A stretch of 48,879 bases of DNA from JBEICQ01 sp040383885 (GTDB taxonomy: Bacteria; Bacteroidota; Bacteroidia; UBA4408). Location of the stretch: contig JBEICQ010000003.1 of NCBI GenBank assembly GCA_040383885.1, positions 1 through 48,879 on the forward strand, read 5' to 3'. Positions 32,702-41,281 of this stretch are shown here, one piece after another. The notes below the pieces were generated by a model. It saw only the letters and a list, made by a program, of their open reading frames with translations. It ran no database searches and was not told the origin of the DNA. The first letter of the stretch is position 1. Every line of letters starts with the position of its first letter. The position numbers and the translations under genes were made by a program.

Positions 32702-34429
32702 ATGAACCTACACTGGACCGACTGGAGCATCATTGTTGCTTATCTGGCTCTCTCGCTGGGTATTGGCTTGTATTACCGCAAGCGTGCAGGCCGCAACATG
32801 AGTGAGTTTTTTTTGGGGGGAAGATCCCTTTCCTGGTTCCTTGCCGGCATTTCGATGGTGGCCACCACATTTGCAGCCGATACCCCTCTGGCGGTAAACG
32901 AACTGGTGGCTAAAAATGGCATTGCCGGCAACTGGTTATGGTGGAGTTTTTTGCTTGGCGGGATGCTCACTACTTTTTTCTTTTCGGGTTTGTGGAGGCG
33001 GGCAGAGATATTAACAGAGGCAGAGTTGGTGGAGTTTCGTTACGGAGGAAAACCGGCTGCCTGGCTCAGGGGATTTAAGGCCGTCTACCTGGGTTTGTTT
33101 ATCAATTGTTTAATCATTGGTTGGGTCAATCTGGCACTGGTTTCCATCCTGCAGGTTTTTTTTGGTATCAGCGAACAAACGGCTTTGTGGTATGTTGGGG
33201 GAGCCATGCTCATTACCTCAGTGTATTCAGCCATTTCGGGTTTAATGGGTGTGGCAGTAACAGATGCCGTCCAATTCCTGATTGCCATGGCAGGTTGTAT
33301 TGTTCTGGCAGTGTTGGTTGTTGAATCTCCCCGAATAGGCGGCCTGGAAGGACTCAAGGCAAAACTCCCCGAAGGCTCACTGGATTTTTTTCCGAAGATT
33401 GGATCGGAGAATGTCCTGGGCACGCTGAGTATTTCACTGGGTGCTTTTTTAGCTTATACCACCGTGATGTGGTGGAGCAGCTGGTATCCGGGAGCAGAAC
33501 CCGGCGGAGGCGGCTATGTGGCCCAGCGCATGATGAGCGCGAAAGATGAAAAAAACAGCATTCTCGCCACCCTGCTTTTTCAGGTTGCGCATTATTGTAT
33601 TCGTCCCTGGCCATGGATTTTGGTTGGACTGTGTTCCATCGTTCTTTATCCCGAACTGGCCGAGGATGAGAAGCGTCTTGGTTATGTGCTTGCGATGAAA
33701 GAGTTTTTGCCTGCAGGCTTAAAAGGCCTGTTGCTGGTTGCTTTTTTGGCTGCCTACATGAGTACCATCTCCACACAACTTAACTGGGGTGCCAGCTACC
33801 TTGTGAATGATTTATACCGGCGATTCATCAAACCTGATGTATCCGATGAAAAGCATTATGTACAAGTAGCAAGGTATATCACCATCGCTTGCATGGTGGT
33901 ATCGCTGTTTGTTACTTCCCGCATCGCATCCATTTCCGGGGTATGGGGTTTTATCATTGAATGCGGGGCAGGCCTGGGTGCAGTGCTGATCCTGCGCTGG
34001 TATTGGTGGCGGATCAATGCCTATGCAGAGATCGCAGCCACCCTGAGTCCGTTTGTTTTTTATGGCATTGCCCGGTATTCCGGATGGGTTTTTCCGGAGA
34101 GCTACTTTTTTACGGTTGGGCTCACCACTGTCACCTGGCTCTGCGTGATGTGGCTCACTCCTGCTGAGGATACAAAGCACCTGCAGAAATTTTATGACAG
34201 GGTAAGGCCCGGAGGATGGTGGAAGCCTTTTTCGGGGGGAACAAACAGGGGCCAATCGGGTTGGCTTATCGCAGCATGGCTCTCAGCAACCGTGGGAACC
34301 TACTCCATACTTTTTGCCACGGGCTATTTCCTCTTCGGTAATTGGGAATTGCTGGCTACCTGTGTATTAAGCGCATGTGCTTCCTTCGGTATCCTACTTA
34401 AGGCACTGAACAAGGTTTCGGTTTTGTGA
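32702..34429 (+). CDS. Sodium:solute symporter family protein
   Basis: 575 residues, about 13-14 membrane helices of the LeuT-like SSS/SLC5 fold. MNLHWTDWSIIVAYLALSLGIGLYYRKRAGRNMSEFFLGGRSLSWFLAG is the standard opening of the family. Helix 1 is followed by a GISMVATTFAADTP block. The substrate (sugar, amino acid, other) cannot be told. The start at 32702 follows a TACTTTTG (-7-like) element at 32688-32695; the longer frame upstream (from 32504) is antisense to aroB. The next gene (lipoprotein) has its own promoter. Confidence 0.88.
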   Translation: MNLHWTDWSIIVAYLALSLGIGLYYRKRAGRNMSEFFLGGRSLSWFLAGISMVATTFAADTPLAVNELVAKNGIAGNWLWWSFLLGGMLTTFFFSGLWRRAEILTEAELVEFRYGGKPAAWLRGFKAVYLGLFINCLIIGWVNLALVSILQVFFGISEQTALWYVGGAMLITSVYSAISGLMGVAVTDAVQFLIAMAGCIVLAVLVVESPRIGGLEGLKAKLPEGSLDFFPKIGSENVLGTLSISLGAFLAYTTVMWWSSWYPGAEPGGGGYVAQRMMSAKDEKNSILATLLFQVAHYCIRPWPWILVGLCSIVLYPELAEDEKRLGYVLAMKEFLPAGLKGLLLVAFLAAYMSTISTQLNWGASYLVNDLYRRFIKPDVSDEKHYVQVARYITIACMVVSLFVTSRIASISGVWGFIIECGAGLGAVLILRWYWWRINAYAEIAATLSPFVFYGIARYSGWVFPESYFFTVGLTTVTWLCVMWLTPAEDTKHLQKFYDRVRPGGWWKPFSGGTNRGQSGWLIAAWLSATVGTYSILFATGYFLFGNWELLATCVLSACASFGILLKALNKVSVL

Positions 34430-34452
34430 GCGTGGAAAAAATGCTAAGTTTG
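34423..34452 (+). promoter_or_regulatory. Promoter of the lipoprotein-cupin-ABC cassette
   Basis: TTTG (34423-34426), 18 nt, TAAGTTTG (34445-34452), an exact Bacteroidota consensus. It overlaps the symporter stop codon and lies 19 nt before the lipoprotein ATG. Confidence 0.75.
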
Positions 34453-34471
34453 CGTATCAATTCAATCAGGT

Positions 34472-35371
34472 ATGTATAAACCCCTCCGAATCTTTTACAC
34501 AGCTGTCTTTTTTGCGGCTTTCACACTTGCTTTTTGGTCCTGTAGCGGAAATACCAAAAGTGAACTCGAACAGGAAGCTGAAAAGCTGGACAGTAATAAG
34601 TCAAACCTCATCAACATCAATGGCACCTTGTTTTGCATCCCCTCTCCCCTGCAAACATCCATGCTCCTCAAACAAAGCGGTGCCAAATACGACAAGACCA
34701 TCCTGAATCCTGCTGCCAACATCAGCAAGTATTCCACCTCGGTAAAGAAGTCCCTCAACCTCGGTGTGTACGGAGCAGATTTAGGATATGTGATTTTATA
34801 CCAGCAAACGCAGGATGCACTCGCTTACATGTCCATTCTCAAAAAGCTGGGAGATGATGTGGGGATCTCAGGTGCCTTTGATGAAGCACTGCTCAAGCGG
34901 TTTGAAAAAAATCTTTCTGTGCAGGATTCACTTATGGCCATGAGTGGTGAGGCATTCCGCAACACGGATGCCTTTTTGAAAAACAATGACCGTATGGATG
35001 CAAGTGCACTGATTGTTGCAGGTGGCTGGATTGAGAGTGTGTATTTTATCTCTGCTTACACATCAAGAGTAAACGATAAAAATAAAATTATTCAGCGACT
35101 GGGGGAACAAAAATCCACGCTGGACAATCTCATCAAAATGCTTACTCCTTACTACCAGCAGGAAGGGTACACCGAATTTATTGATGCATTGACTGATCTG
35201 GCATCAGACTTCGACCAGGTAGAGATGAAGTATACTTATGTGAAACCGGAGCATGACGAGGTCAACAAAATTACCACCATTAAGAGCACCAGTTCAGCAG
35301 TAGTAGCACCGGAAGTGCTCAAAAGCATCATAGATAAAATTACCAAACTCCGTAACAGCGTCATTCAATAA
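34472..35371 (+). CDS. Lipoprotein of unknown function
   Basis: 299 residues. A hydrophobic signal ends in FWSCSG (Cys24 as lipid anchor). The mature part looks mostly alpha-helical: long amphipathic stretches such as LNLGVYGADLGYVILYQQTQDALAYMSILKKLGDD and IIQRLGEQKSTLDNLIKMLTPYYQ. No family is recognised with certainty. It is the first gene of a tightly spaced run (2 nt to the next gene) that ends with a large ABC exporter, so a role in the envelope linked to that exporter is possible but unproven. Confidence 0.75.
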   Translation: MYKPLRIFYTAVFFAAFTLAFWSCSGNTKSELEQEAEKLDSNKSNLININGTLFCIPSPLQTSMLLKQSGAKYDKTILNPAANISKYSTSVKKSLNLGVYGADLGYVILYQQTQDALAYMSILKKLGDDVGISGAFDEALLKRFEKNLSVQDSLMAMSGEAFRNTDAFLKNNDRMDASALIVAGGWIESVYFISAYTSRVNDKNKIIQRLGEQKSTLDNLIKMLTPYYQQEGYTEFIDALTDLASDFDQVEMKYTYVKPEHDEVNKITTIKSTSSAVVAPEVLKSIIDKITKLRNSVIQ

Positions 35372-35373
35372 GC

Positions 35374-35790
35374 ATGAAAAAATTCATTCTTCTCCTTGCC
35401 ATTTCCATCTGGTTTTTACCGGCTACTCTTCGTGCCCAGTGCGACACCATCGCATCGCTTTGCGTAAAAAACCTGACGGCCAAATACATCTCCGACGGCC
35501 AACAATACAGAGCCCTTTTGCTGAGCAAAGAAGTGGCAGAGTTCAATGCTACCTTTTACGGAGGCACCACTTATCGATTGGCTGCCTGCTCAGGACTGAA
35601 AGACGGTAGTTTGGAATTCCGCATTTTTGATAAACAGCGAAATTTGCTTTTTACAAACATTGAACATAAAAATGCACCCTACTGGGATTTTAAATTTGAA
35701 TCTACCATGGATTGTATTATCGAAGCTCAGCTGATTGACCCCAATGTTAAATCAGGATGTGCGGTATTACTCATCAGCTTCAAAAAATAA
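35374..35790 (+). CDS. Small secreted protein of unknown function
   Basis: 138 residues with a signal peptide (cleavage near LRAQ, residue 22). The mature part has four or five cysteines (CDTIASLC, AACSG, MDCII, SGCAVLL), suggesting disulfide bonds in the periplasm or outside. Strands such as TYRLAACSGLKDGSLEFRIFDKQRNLLF suggest a small beta-sandwich. It has the same strand and a 2-nt spacing to the lipoprotein before it. No family is recognised. Confidence 0.72.
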   Translation: MKKFILLLAISIWFLPATLRAQCDTIASLCVKNLTAKYISDGQQYRALLLSKEVAEFNATFYGGTTYRLAACSGLKDGSLEFRIFDKQRNLLFTNIEHKNAPYWDFKFESTMDCIIEAQLIDPNVKSGCAVLLISFKK

Positions 35791-35809
35791 CCGAACGCTT
35801 CTGCGGTGC

Positions 35810-36220
35810 ATGATATTCATTCGTTTTTCTGCCATCTGCATCGTTTTAATCTCACGGGTCGTGTTAGTAAACGCCCAAACTGTTTTTCATCCTGAGGAGA
35901 TGACAACAGACACCTTACAGGATATCTGGGTAAAACCACTTGCCTCTGATAGTTTATCATCTTCTTTCCTGATTTCGGTAAAAAAACAAGTTCCGCTTCA
36001 CCTGCATGCCATGCATGCTGAACATGTATATGTATTGAGCGGAAAGGGATTGATGACCCTCGGCGAAAAGCAAATAATGATAGCGCCCGGCGATTTCTTT
36101 TTTATTCCACAGAACACGCCACACGCATTGCTTGTAACAGAATCACCCGTAAAAATTCTATCCATTCAATCACCCCGGTTCGATGGCAAAGACCGCGTGC
36201 TCTTGGAACAAAAAAAATAA
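35810..36220 (+). CDS. Secreted cupin-domain protein
   Basis: 136 residues with an N-terminal signal (IFIRFSAICIVLISRVVLVNAQ). The cupin fold shows motif 1 HLHAMHAEHVYVLSGKG (HxH, then Glu, then Gly at the expected distances) and a motif-2-like APGDFFFIPQNTPHAL, where the second His is present. Metal binding is thus likely. The longer frame (start 35735) overlaps the preceding gene and lacks a signal peptide at its start, so ATG 35810 is chosen. Enzymatic or sensing role unknown. Exported cupins are less common than cytoplasmic ones. The ABC exporter starts 3 nt downstream. Confidence 0.8.
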   Translation: MIFIRFSAICIVLISRVVLVNAQTVFHPEEMTTDTLQDIWVKPLASDSLSSSFLISVKKQVPLHLHAMHAEHVYVLSGKGLMTLGEKQIMIAPGDFFFIPQNTPHALLVTESPVKILSIQSPRFDGKDRVLLEQKK

Positions 36221-36223
36221 ACC

Positions 36224-39200
36224 ATGTCAGAAAATATTCTTCGGGCGCTGATGCGTCTTTTTGCCCTGATTTCCAAAGTTGAAGATGAAGCGTCCATGCA
36301 AAAAGGCCTGGGTGTGGTAAAGGACTATCTGGCTCAACAGCTCAACACTGAACAAGTTGCGCTTTATCTTGAGTTATACAAAGAGTTTTTGGTTTCTCAC
36401 CACAAGCTGAATGATACCAGCAAGGCCAGCAAGCGTGTGTCGCTCAATTCTGTGAAAGTGCTGCGTATCTGTACCGAGATCAATGGTGAACTGCTGCAAA
36501 GGCAAAAAGTAATTGTGCTCATCAGACTTGTTGAATTTATCAACTCAGCAACCGCAGTATCAGATCAAGAGCTCGAGTTTTTGGAAAGTGTTGCGCAAAC
36601 ATTCAACATTCCCGACGAGGAATTCCGCAGACTAAAGCAGTTTATCAATATCCATTCTGCAACCACCGAACCCATCGGAGAATTGCTGGTAATCAGCGGA
36701 AGTAAAAGAGAACAGACTGGAGGAAAATTTCTTTATGCAGACGGAATGGATGGAGAAATCATGGTTATTCCCGTGCCAAGTGTGCAATTATATGTATGCA
36801 GATACATGGGCACTTCCGAGATATACCTGAACGGTCAGGTGATCAACGATAACAAGCTCCACATACTCACACAGGGATCCATCATCCGTGGTAGCAGAAT
36901 GAGTCCTGTTTTCTACAGCGAAATCATCTCGCAGTATATGCAGGAAAACCGGGAAAAAACAATTGTTTTTGAAGCCAAAGACCTCGAATATCATTTTAAG
37001 AGCGGAAAAAAAGGACTGCACACACTCCGCTTTACTGAGGAATCAGGAACGCTTGTGGGAATCATGGGCGGAAGCGGTGCGGGTAAATCAACAGTACTGA
37101 ATGTACTGAACGGAAATGAAAAGCCATCCTCCGGAAAAGTTACCATTAACGGCATTGATATCCATCATGAAAAACACCGCATAGAAGGTGTGATAGGATA
37201 TGTTTCTCAGGATGATTTGTTGATAGATGAACTCACTGTTTATCAAAATCTATTCTACAATGCAAAACTGTGTTTCGGCCAATATGACGATGAGAAAATC
37301 TCAAAACTTGTCATGGATTTGCTGCTCAGTTTGGGACTTCAGGATACTGCCCATCTCAAGGTAGGAAGCCCGCTCGACAAGACCATCTCCGGAGGCCAAC
37401 GCAAGCGCTTGAATATTGGCCTTGAATTGATCCGCGAGCCTGCTGTGCTTTTTGTAGATGAACCAACTTCCGGACTTTCATCCAGGGATTCTGAAAACAT
37501 CATGGACCTGCTGAAAGAACTTTCTCAAAAAGGGAAACTTGTTTTTGTGGTGATACATCAGCCCAGTTCGGATATTTTTAAAATGTTTGACAAGCTGCTA
37601 ATTCTCGATCTTGGCGGTTACCCTATTTATTACGGGAATCCCGTAGAGTCGCTTATCTATTTTAAGAAGCGGGTAAACCATGTAAATGCGGGTGAAAGTG
37701 AGTGTATTCATTGCGGTAATGTAAATCCGGAACAGGTATTCAATATCATTGAAACCCGGGTTGTTGATGAGTATGGAAACCAAACCGTAAACCGTAAGAT
37801 TTCACCTTCTGAGTGGAACCAGGAATATATCAAGTACCTGAAACCCCCGAGCGAGAAACAAAAAGCCTACACGGAAATTCCTGAAAGTACTTTTAAAATC
37901 CCAAATCCCTTCAGGCAGTTCGTCATCTTTGTAACCAGGGATGTGCTCTCCAAGCTTACCAATGTTCAATACCTTGCCATCAATACCCTTGAAACACCCT
38001 TGTTGGCAATTATTTTAGCCTGGCTTGTAAAATTCTTCATTACCGAGGGAGGCAGTAAAAGTGGCTATCATTTTTTTGAAAACGAAAATATTCCTGCCTA
38101 CATTCTGATGGGTGTGGTAATTGCATTGTTTGTGGGACTTACAGTGAGTGCAGAGGAAATTTTTAAAGACCGAAAAATTCTCAAAAGAGAATCCTTCCTC
38201 AATCTCTCCAGAACAAGTTACCTGTGGTCTAAAATCGCTATTTTGTTTTCGCTATCAGCCATACAGACCCTCATGTTTGTGTTGCTAGGGAATACCATCC
38301 TTGGCATCAATGGTATGTATTTCGATTACTGGCTCATGCTCTTCAGCGTTTCTTGTTTTGCAAACATGCTTGGACTAAATATCTCTGCCAGTTTTAATTC
38401 TGCAGTTACCATCTATATCCTGATTCCGTTCCTGATTATTCCGCAGCTCATCCTGAGCGGAGTAATTGTGAAGTTTGACAAGCTGCATCCAAAAATCACT
38501 TCACAGGCAAAAGTACCGGTAGTAGGTGACTTAATGGCTTCACGATGGGCGTATGAGGCACTTGCCGTGAATCAGTTCCGGAACAATGCATATGAAAAAC
38601 CCTTGTATGAATTCGACAGACTCAAAAGTGAAGCCGACTGGAGAAAAACCTACTGGGTTGTGGAGATGAAACAAATCCTGGATGCAATTGGTGATAATCT
38701 GGAAAGAACCGAACCCGAATTACATCAAAAAGTGCAGGATGATCTTGCACTTATCCGAACTGAACTGGAAGCACACAATAAAGTTTGTCCGCTCACATTC
38801 AATCAGAATGATAAACTAAGCGTAGAAAGTTTTAACAAACAAACCCTGGAAACAGTCAATGCCTATCTCGACAATGTTTCCGGTTTCTACAAAAGGAAAT
38901 ACAATTTTGTAAGCAAAAAGAAAGACGCCTATGTCTATTCACTTACCAGTAACTCTGCCTCCAGAGAAGCTTATGAAATCCTGAGGGATGAAAATGAAAA
39001 TGAAAACCTGAGCATGTTGGTTACACAAAAGAATGTGCTCGATAAAAAAATCATCCGAACAGAAGGCCGCCTGGTGCAAAAAGCGGATCCCATATTCAAT
39101 AATCCCTCCGCCAATACATTTCTCAGGGCACATTTTTTTGCCCCTACTAAATCAATATTCGGCAACCGCATGAATACCTATTGGGTGAACTTCTCCGTAA

Positions 39201-39316
39201 TCTGGTTCATGTCTTTGGCTTTGCTGGTTACATTGTATTTTGATGCCTTTAAAAAACTGCTCGACTTGTTTGGTAAAATCAAAATCAGTAGGCTGTTTGC
39301 CAAGGGAAAAAAGTAA
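36224..39316 (+). CDS. Large ABC exporter: helical (TerB-like) and beta (FHA-like) N-terminus, ATPase, ABC-2 membrane domain
   Basis: 1030 residues in one chain. Residues 5-140 are helical and resemble a TerB-type domain. Residues 150-240 are beta-rich (ELLVISGS, EIYLNGQVI, LTQGSIIRGS), suggestive of an FHA-like fold. The ATPase (about 248-480) has Walker A GGSGAGKST (282-290), Q-loop YVSQDDLLID, signature SGGQRKRLNIGLELI, Walker B VLFVDEPTSGLSSRD and switch His in VVIHQPSS. The membrane half (about 560-1025) has an ABC-2/ABCG arrangement: helices near 590-770, a large soluble insert (about 780-970), and a last helix near 990-1010. ABCG-like half-transporter order suggests it acts as a dimer. 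The substrate is unknown. Last gene of the 34472-39316 run. Confidence 0.87.
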   Translation: MSENILRALMRLFALISKVEDEASMQKGLGVVKDYLAQQLNTEQVALYLELYKEFLVSHHKLNDTSKASKRVSLNSVKVLRICTEINGELLQRQKVIVLIRLVEFINSATAVSDQELEFLESVAQTFNIPDEEFRRLKQFINIHSATTEPIGELLVISGSKREQTGGKFLYADGMDGEIMVIPVPSVQLYVCRYMGTSEIYLNGQVINDNKLHILTQGSIIRGSRMSPVFYSEIISQYMQENREKTIVFEAKDLEYHFKSGKKGLHTLRFTEESGTLVGIMGGSGAGKSTVLNVLNGNEKPSSGKVTINGIDIHHEKHRIEGVIGYVSQDDLLIDELTVYQNLFYNAKLCFGQYDDEKISKLVMDLLLSLGLQDTAHLKVGSPLDKTISGGQRKRLNIGLELIREPAVLFVDEPTSGLSSRDSENIMDLLKELSQKGKLVFVVIHQPSSDIFKMFDKLLILDLGGYPIYYGNPVESLIYFKKRVNHVNAGESECIHCGNVNPEQVFNIIETRVVDEYGNQTVNRKISPSEWNQEYIKYLKPPSEKQKAYTEIPESTFKIPNPFRQFVIFVTRDVLSKLTNVQYLAINTLETPLLAIILAWLVKFFITEGGSKSGYHFFENENIPAYILMGVVIALFVGLTVSAEEIFKDRKILKRESFLNLSRTSYLWSKIAILFSLSAIQTLMFVLLGNTILGINGMYFDYWLMLFSVSCFANMLGLNISASFNSAVTIYILIPFLIIPQLILSGVIVKFDKLHPKITSQAKVPVVGDLMASRWAYEALAVNQFRNNAYEKPLYEFDRLKSEADWRKTYWVVEMKQILDAIGDNLERTEPELHQKVQDDLALIRTELEAHNKVCPLTFNQNDKLSVESFNKQTLETVNAYLDNVSGFYKRKYNFVSKKKDAYVYSLTSNSASREAYEILRDENENENLSMLVTQKNVLDKKIIRTEGRLVQKADPIFNNPSANTFLRAHFFAPTKSIFGNRMNTYWVNFSVIWFMSLALLVTLYFDAFKKLLDLFGKIKISRLFAKGKK

Positions 39317-39636
39317 TTGCAAAATACTTAGTATCCATTTTTTTCTACTCTACCGGCTTTCCTGAGTAAGTAAATGTAGAAGTTTGCATCAAAAAGAAAA
39401 TCCCTGCGATACGATTTGGGAACATGCGCAAGGCATTTCTGATTTGGTGCAGTTTGTCATCATTGCATCCTTAAACAACAAGGAGTTTGACCTCTCCGAG
39501 GCTATCAAGGGAATCACTACATCGGAAAATTAATTTAGTCCCTCTGGTGCATTCTTTTTAGCAAGGGTGTCTTCAAACAGCGAAAGATTTTGATAGAATG
39601 AATTTTACAGCAATACCAGCAGGTACTTTTTGCCCA
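39317..39636. other. 320-bp gap with no clear intact gene
   Basis: This lies between the convergent ABC exporter and OppC-like gene. It contains two short protein-like reading frames (39384-39533 plus; 39530-39637 minus) that could be remnants of genes. No terminator-like stem was found. Confidence 0.5.
39384..39533 (+). pseudogene. Possible small gene or remnant (49 codons)
   Basis: From a TTG at 39384 a frame of 49 residues runs to TAA at 39531-39533. It contains DTIWEHAQGISDLVQFVII and ASLNNKEFDLSEAIKGITT, which look like an amphipathic helical protein tail instead of random translation. There is no ATG start, and no family is recognised. It may be the 3' remnant of a deleted gene. Confidence 0.25.
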
Positions 39637-39637
39637 T
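39530..39637 (-). pseudogene. Possible broken gene coupled to the OppC-like gene
   Basis: An ATG at 39637 overlaps the OppC stop as TGATG, the classic form of translational coupling. It encodes MGKKYLLVLL, then a TAA. The same frame continues with NSFYQNLSLFEDTLAKKN and ends at 39530. This fits a gene that lost most of its length, but the fragment is too short to identify and may be chance. Confidence 0.25.
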
Positions 39638-40707
39638 CAAACCATTCCTGTAGTGTTTCTTACATCGGTGAAATCGCGCAAACGATTTCCAATCATCATA
39701 AAGGAGAGCACAAGCAGCATGATGCAAATGCCGGGATAAATCGCCAGATAAGCACCATCCATCGTGATAAACCCATAGTGATCTTTGATAATACCTCCCC
39801 AGGAGGCCATAGGCGCTTGCGCACCAATACCTAAAAAACTCAATCCTGCTTCAAGTAAAATGGCATTGGCAAAATTACCTGCAGCCATTACAATCAAGGG
39901 ACCCCAGGCATTGGGCAGCATATGACGAAAAATCATTCTGGCGTGACCAAATCCCATGAGTTTGGCTGCCATCACATATTCCCGTTCCCGCAATGAAATA
40001 AATTGTCCTCTTACCATTCGGGCAACATCTACCCACATGGAACAACCAACGGCAACAAATACCTGCCAAAATCCTTTGCCAAACAGGAGCGTAATTGCCA
40101 TAACCAAAAGCAAGGTGGGGATAGCCCAAATGACATTAAAAAACCAGGAGATAAAAATGTCCGTTCTTCCTCCGAGATAGCCTGCAAGTGCGCCCAATGA
40201 GATACCAATGAGCAAAGAAATACCTACGGCTATAAAACCGACAGAGAAAGAGATCAGCGAGCCTGCCATTAGCCGGCTAAGGAAGTCCCTGCCAAACTTA
40301 TCGGTACCCAGCCAGAATGTTTTTTTTACGATGAGCTTATCCATCGGGAGATCTACAAGCTCAGATTTGGGTATTAAACGACTGGTGATTGCCTTTCGGC
40401 CTACAATTACCTGCGCTTCGATGCCGGTTGAAGTGATTTTATAATCTTTTACAGGAATCAGTTTGGACGCCTGAGCATGACCTCCGAAAAGGAGACCGGA
40501 AAAAAAATCCTTGTTTTCAGGAATGCCTTCCGGATAAATAAAATAACAAGTGAACCCGGGTGTCATGCGCGCCACCGGTAAGCACATTTGGTTTGCATGC
40601 ATGCATGCATCGGGCCGGATGTTGGCGCCAAGCAGACAGACCATGAAAACAAGACCTATAAAAATTTGCGGAAGCCAGGCCGCAAAACGCATCAAATGTG
40701 GTAGCAT
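39637..40707 (-). CDS. Oligopeptide-type ABC transporter permease (OppC/DppC-like)
   Basis: 356 residues. An N-terminal helix (LPQIFIGLVFMVCLLGANI) is followed by a long extracytoplasmic segment and then about five helices. TFWLGTDKFGRDFLSRLMAGSLISFSVGF is the conserved opening of the OppC/DppC core. The cytoplasmic EAA loop appears as EREYVMAAKLMGFGHARMIFRHMLPN. The rest of the system (OppA, B, D, F) is not in the window. Bacteroidota often carry it as a split set. The frame contains a (GCAT)4 tract at 40595-40610. A TATCTTTG -7-like element (40713-40720) precedes the start. Confidence 0.87.
   Translation of the reverse strand: MLPHLMRFAAWLPQIFIGLVFMVCLLGANIRPDACMHANQMCLPVARMTPGFTCYFIYPEGIPENKDFFSGLLFGGHAQASKLIPVKDYKITSTGIEAQVIVGRKAITSRLIPKSELVDLPMDKLIVKKTFWLGTDKFGRDFLSRLMAGSLISFSVGFIAVGISLLIGISLGALAGYLGGRTDIFISWFFNVIWAIPTLLLVMAITLLFGKGFWQVFVAVGCSMWVDVARMVRGQFISLREREYVMAAKLMGFGHARMIFRHMLPNAWGPLIVMAAGNFANAILLEAGLSFLGIGAQAPMASWGGIIKDHYGFITMDGAYLAIYPGICIMLLVLSFMMIGNRLRDFTDVRNTTGMV
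40595..40610. repeat. Tetranucleotide repeat (GCAT)4
   Basis: Four perfect tandem copies of GCAT lie inside the OppC-like coding frame, encoding part of DACMHAN. Gain or loss of one unit would shift the frame. Four units is short for phase variation. Confidence 0.7.
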
Positions 40708-40721
40708 TTTCCCAAAGATAG

Positions 40722-40749
40722 TTGAAACAAAGGCTTTGTATTACTTTTG
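40722..40749 (+). promoter_or_regulatory. Candidate promoter for the thioesterase gene
   Basis: TTG (40722-40724), 17 nt, TACTTTTG (40742-40749), 9 nt before the ATG. It lies within the 51-bp divergent gap next to the -7-like element of the OppC-like gene. Confidence 0.5.
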
Positions 40750-40758
40750 TTACCACTT

Positions 40759-41280
40759 ATGGGACTCAAACCAAAAAAAGCATCAGAAACCCTTGCTGTT
40801 TCGACTATAATTGTTTTACCAAACGACACCAATACCATCGGCAACATGATGGGTGGCAGGCTGCTGCATCACCTGGATGTGGTGGGTGCCATAGCTGCTC
40901 ACCGCTTGTGCCACAGGGTGGTGGTAACAGCGGCAGTAAACAATGTATCTTTCAATCAACCTATTAAACTGGCAGATATCGTAACGCTGGAAGCCAAAGT
41001 GTCTCGTTCATTTACCACCTCCATGGAGGTTTGTATTGATGTGTATGTAGAAAATCATGCCAACGGATCAAAAACAAAATGCAACGAAGCTATCTATACC
41101 TTTGTTGCAGTTGATCAGATTGGAAGTCCGATTGCCGTACCGGAGATAATTCCTGAAACGCCGCTTGAAACAGAAAGATACAATGCCGCACTTCGGAGAA
41201 GGCAATTGAGCCTGATTCTCGCAGGCAAGTTAAAACCTGATGATGCCACAGAGTTAAAATCTTTATTCAGTAAACCCTAA
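40759..41280 (+). CDS. Acyl-CoA thioesterase, hotdog fold (YciA-like)
   Basis: 173 residues. It probably hydrolyses acyl-CoA to free fatty acid and CoA. The sequence NTIGNMMGGRLLHHLDVVGAIAAHR has the N-x-GN-x-GG and catalytic Asp pattern of the acyl-CoA hydrolase family, followed by VSFNQPIKLADIVTLEAKV and an IYTFVAVD strand. The start ATG 40759 lies just after a promoter-like element. The next gene begins 1 nt after its stop. Confidence 0.88.
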   Translation: MGLKPKKASETLAVSTIIVLPNDTNTIGNMMGGRLLHHLDVVGAIAAHRLCHRVVVTAAVNNVSFNQPIKLADIVTLEAKVSRSFTTSMEVCIDVYVENHANGSKTKCNEAIYTFVAVDQIGSPIAVPEIIPETPLETERYNAALRRRQLSLILAGKLKPDDATELKSLFSKP

Positions 41281-41281
41281 G

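Noticed and set aside
32581..32733. Extension of aroB to an ATG at 32733
   Set aside because: It would give 398 residues, longer than the family, with a Cys/Phe-rich start that overlaps the symporter start. GTG 32580 fits better.
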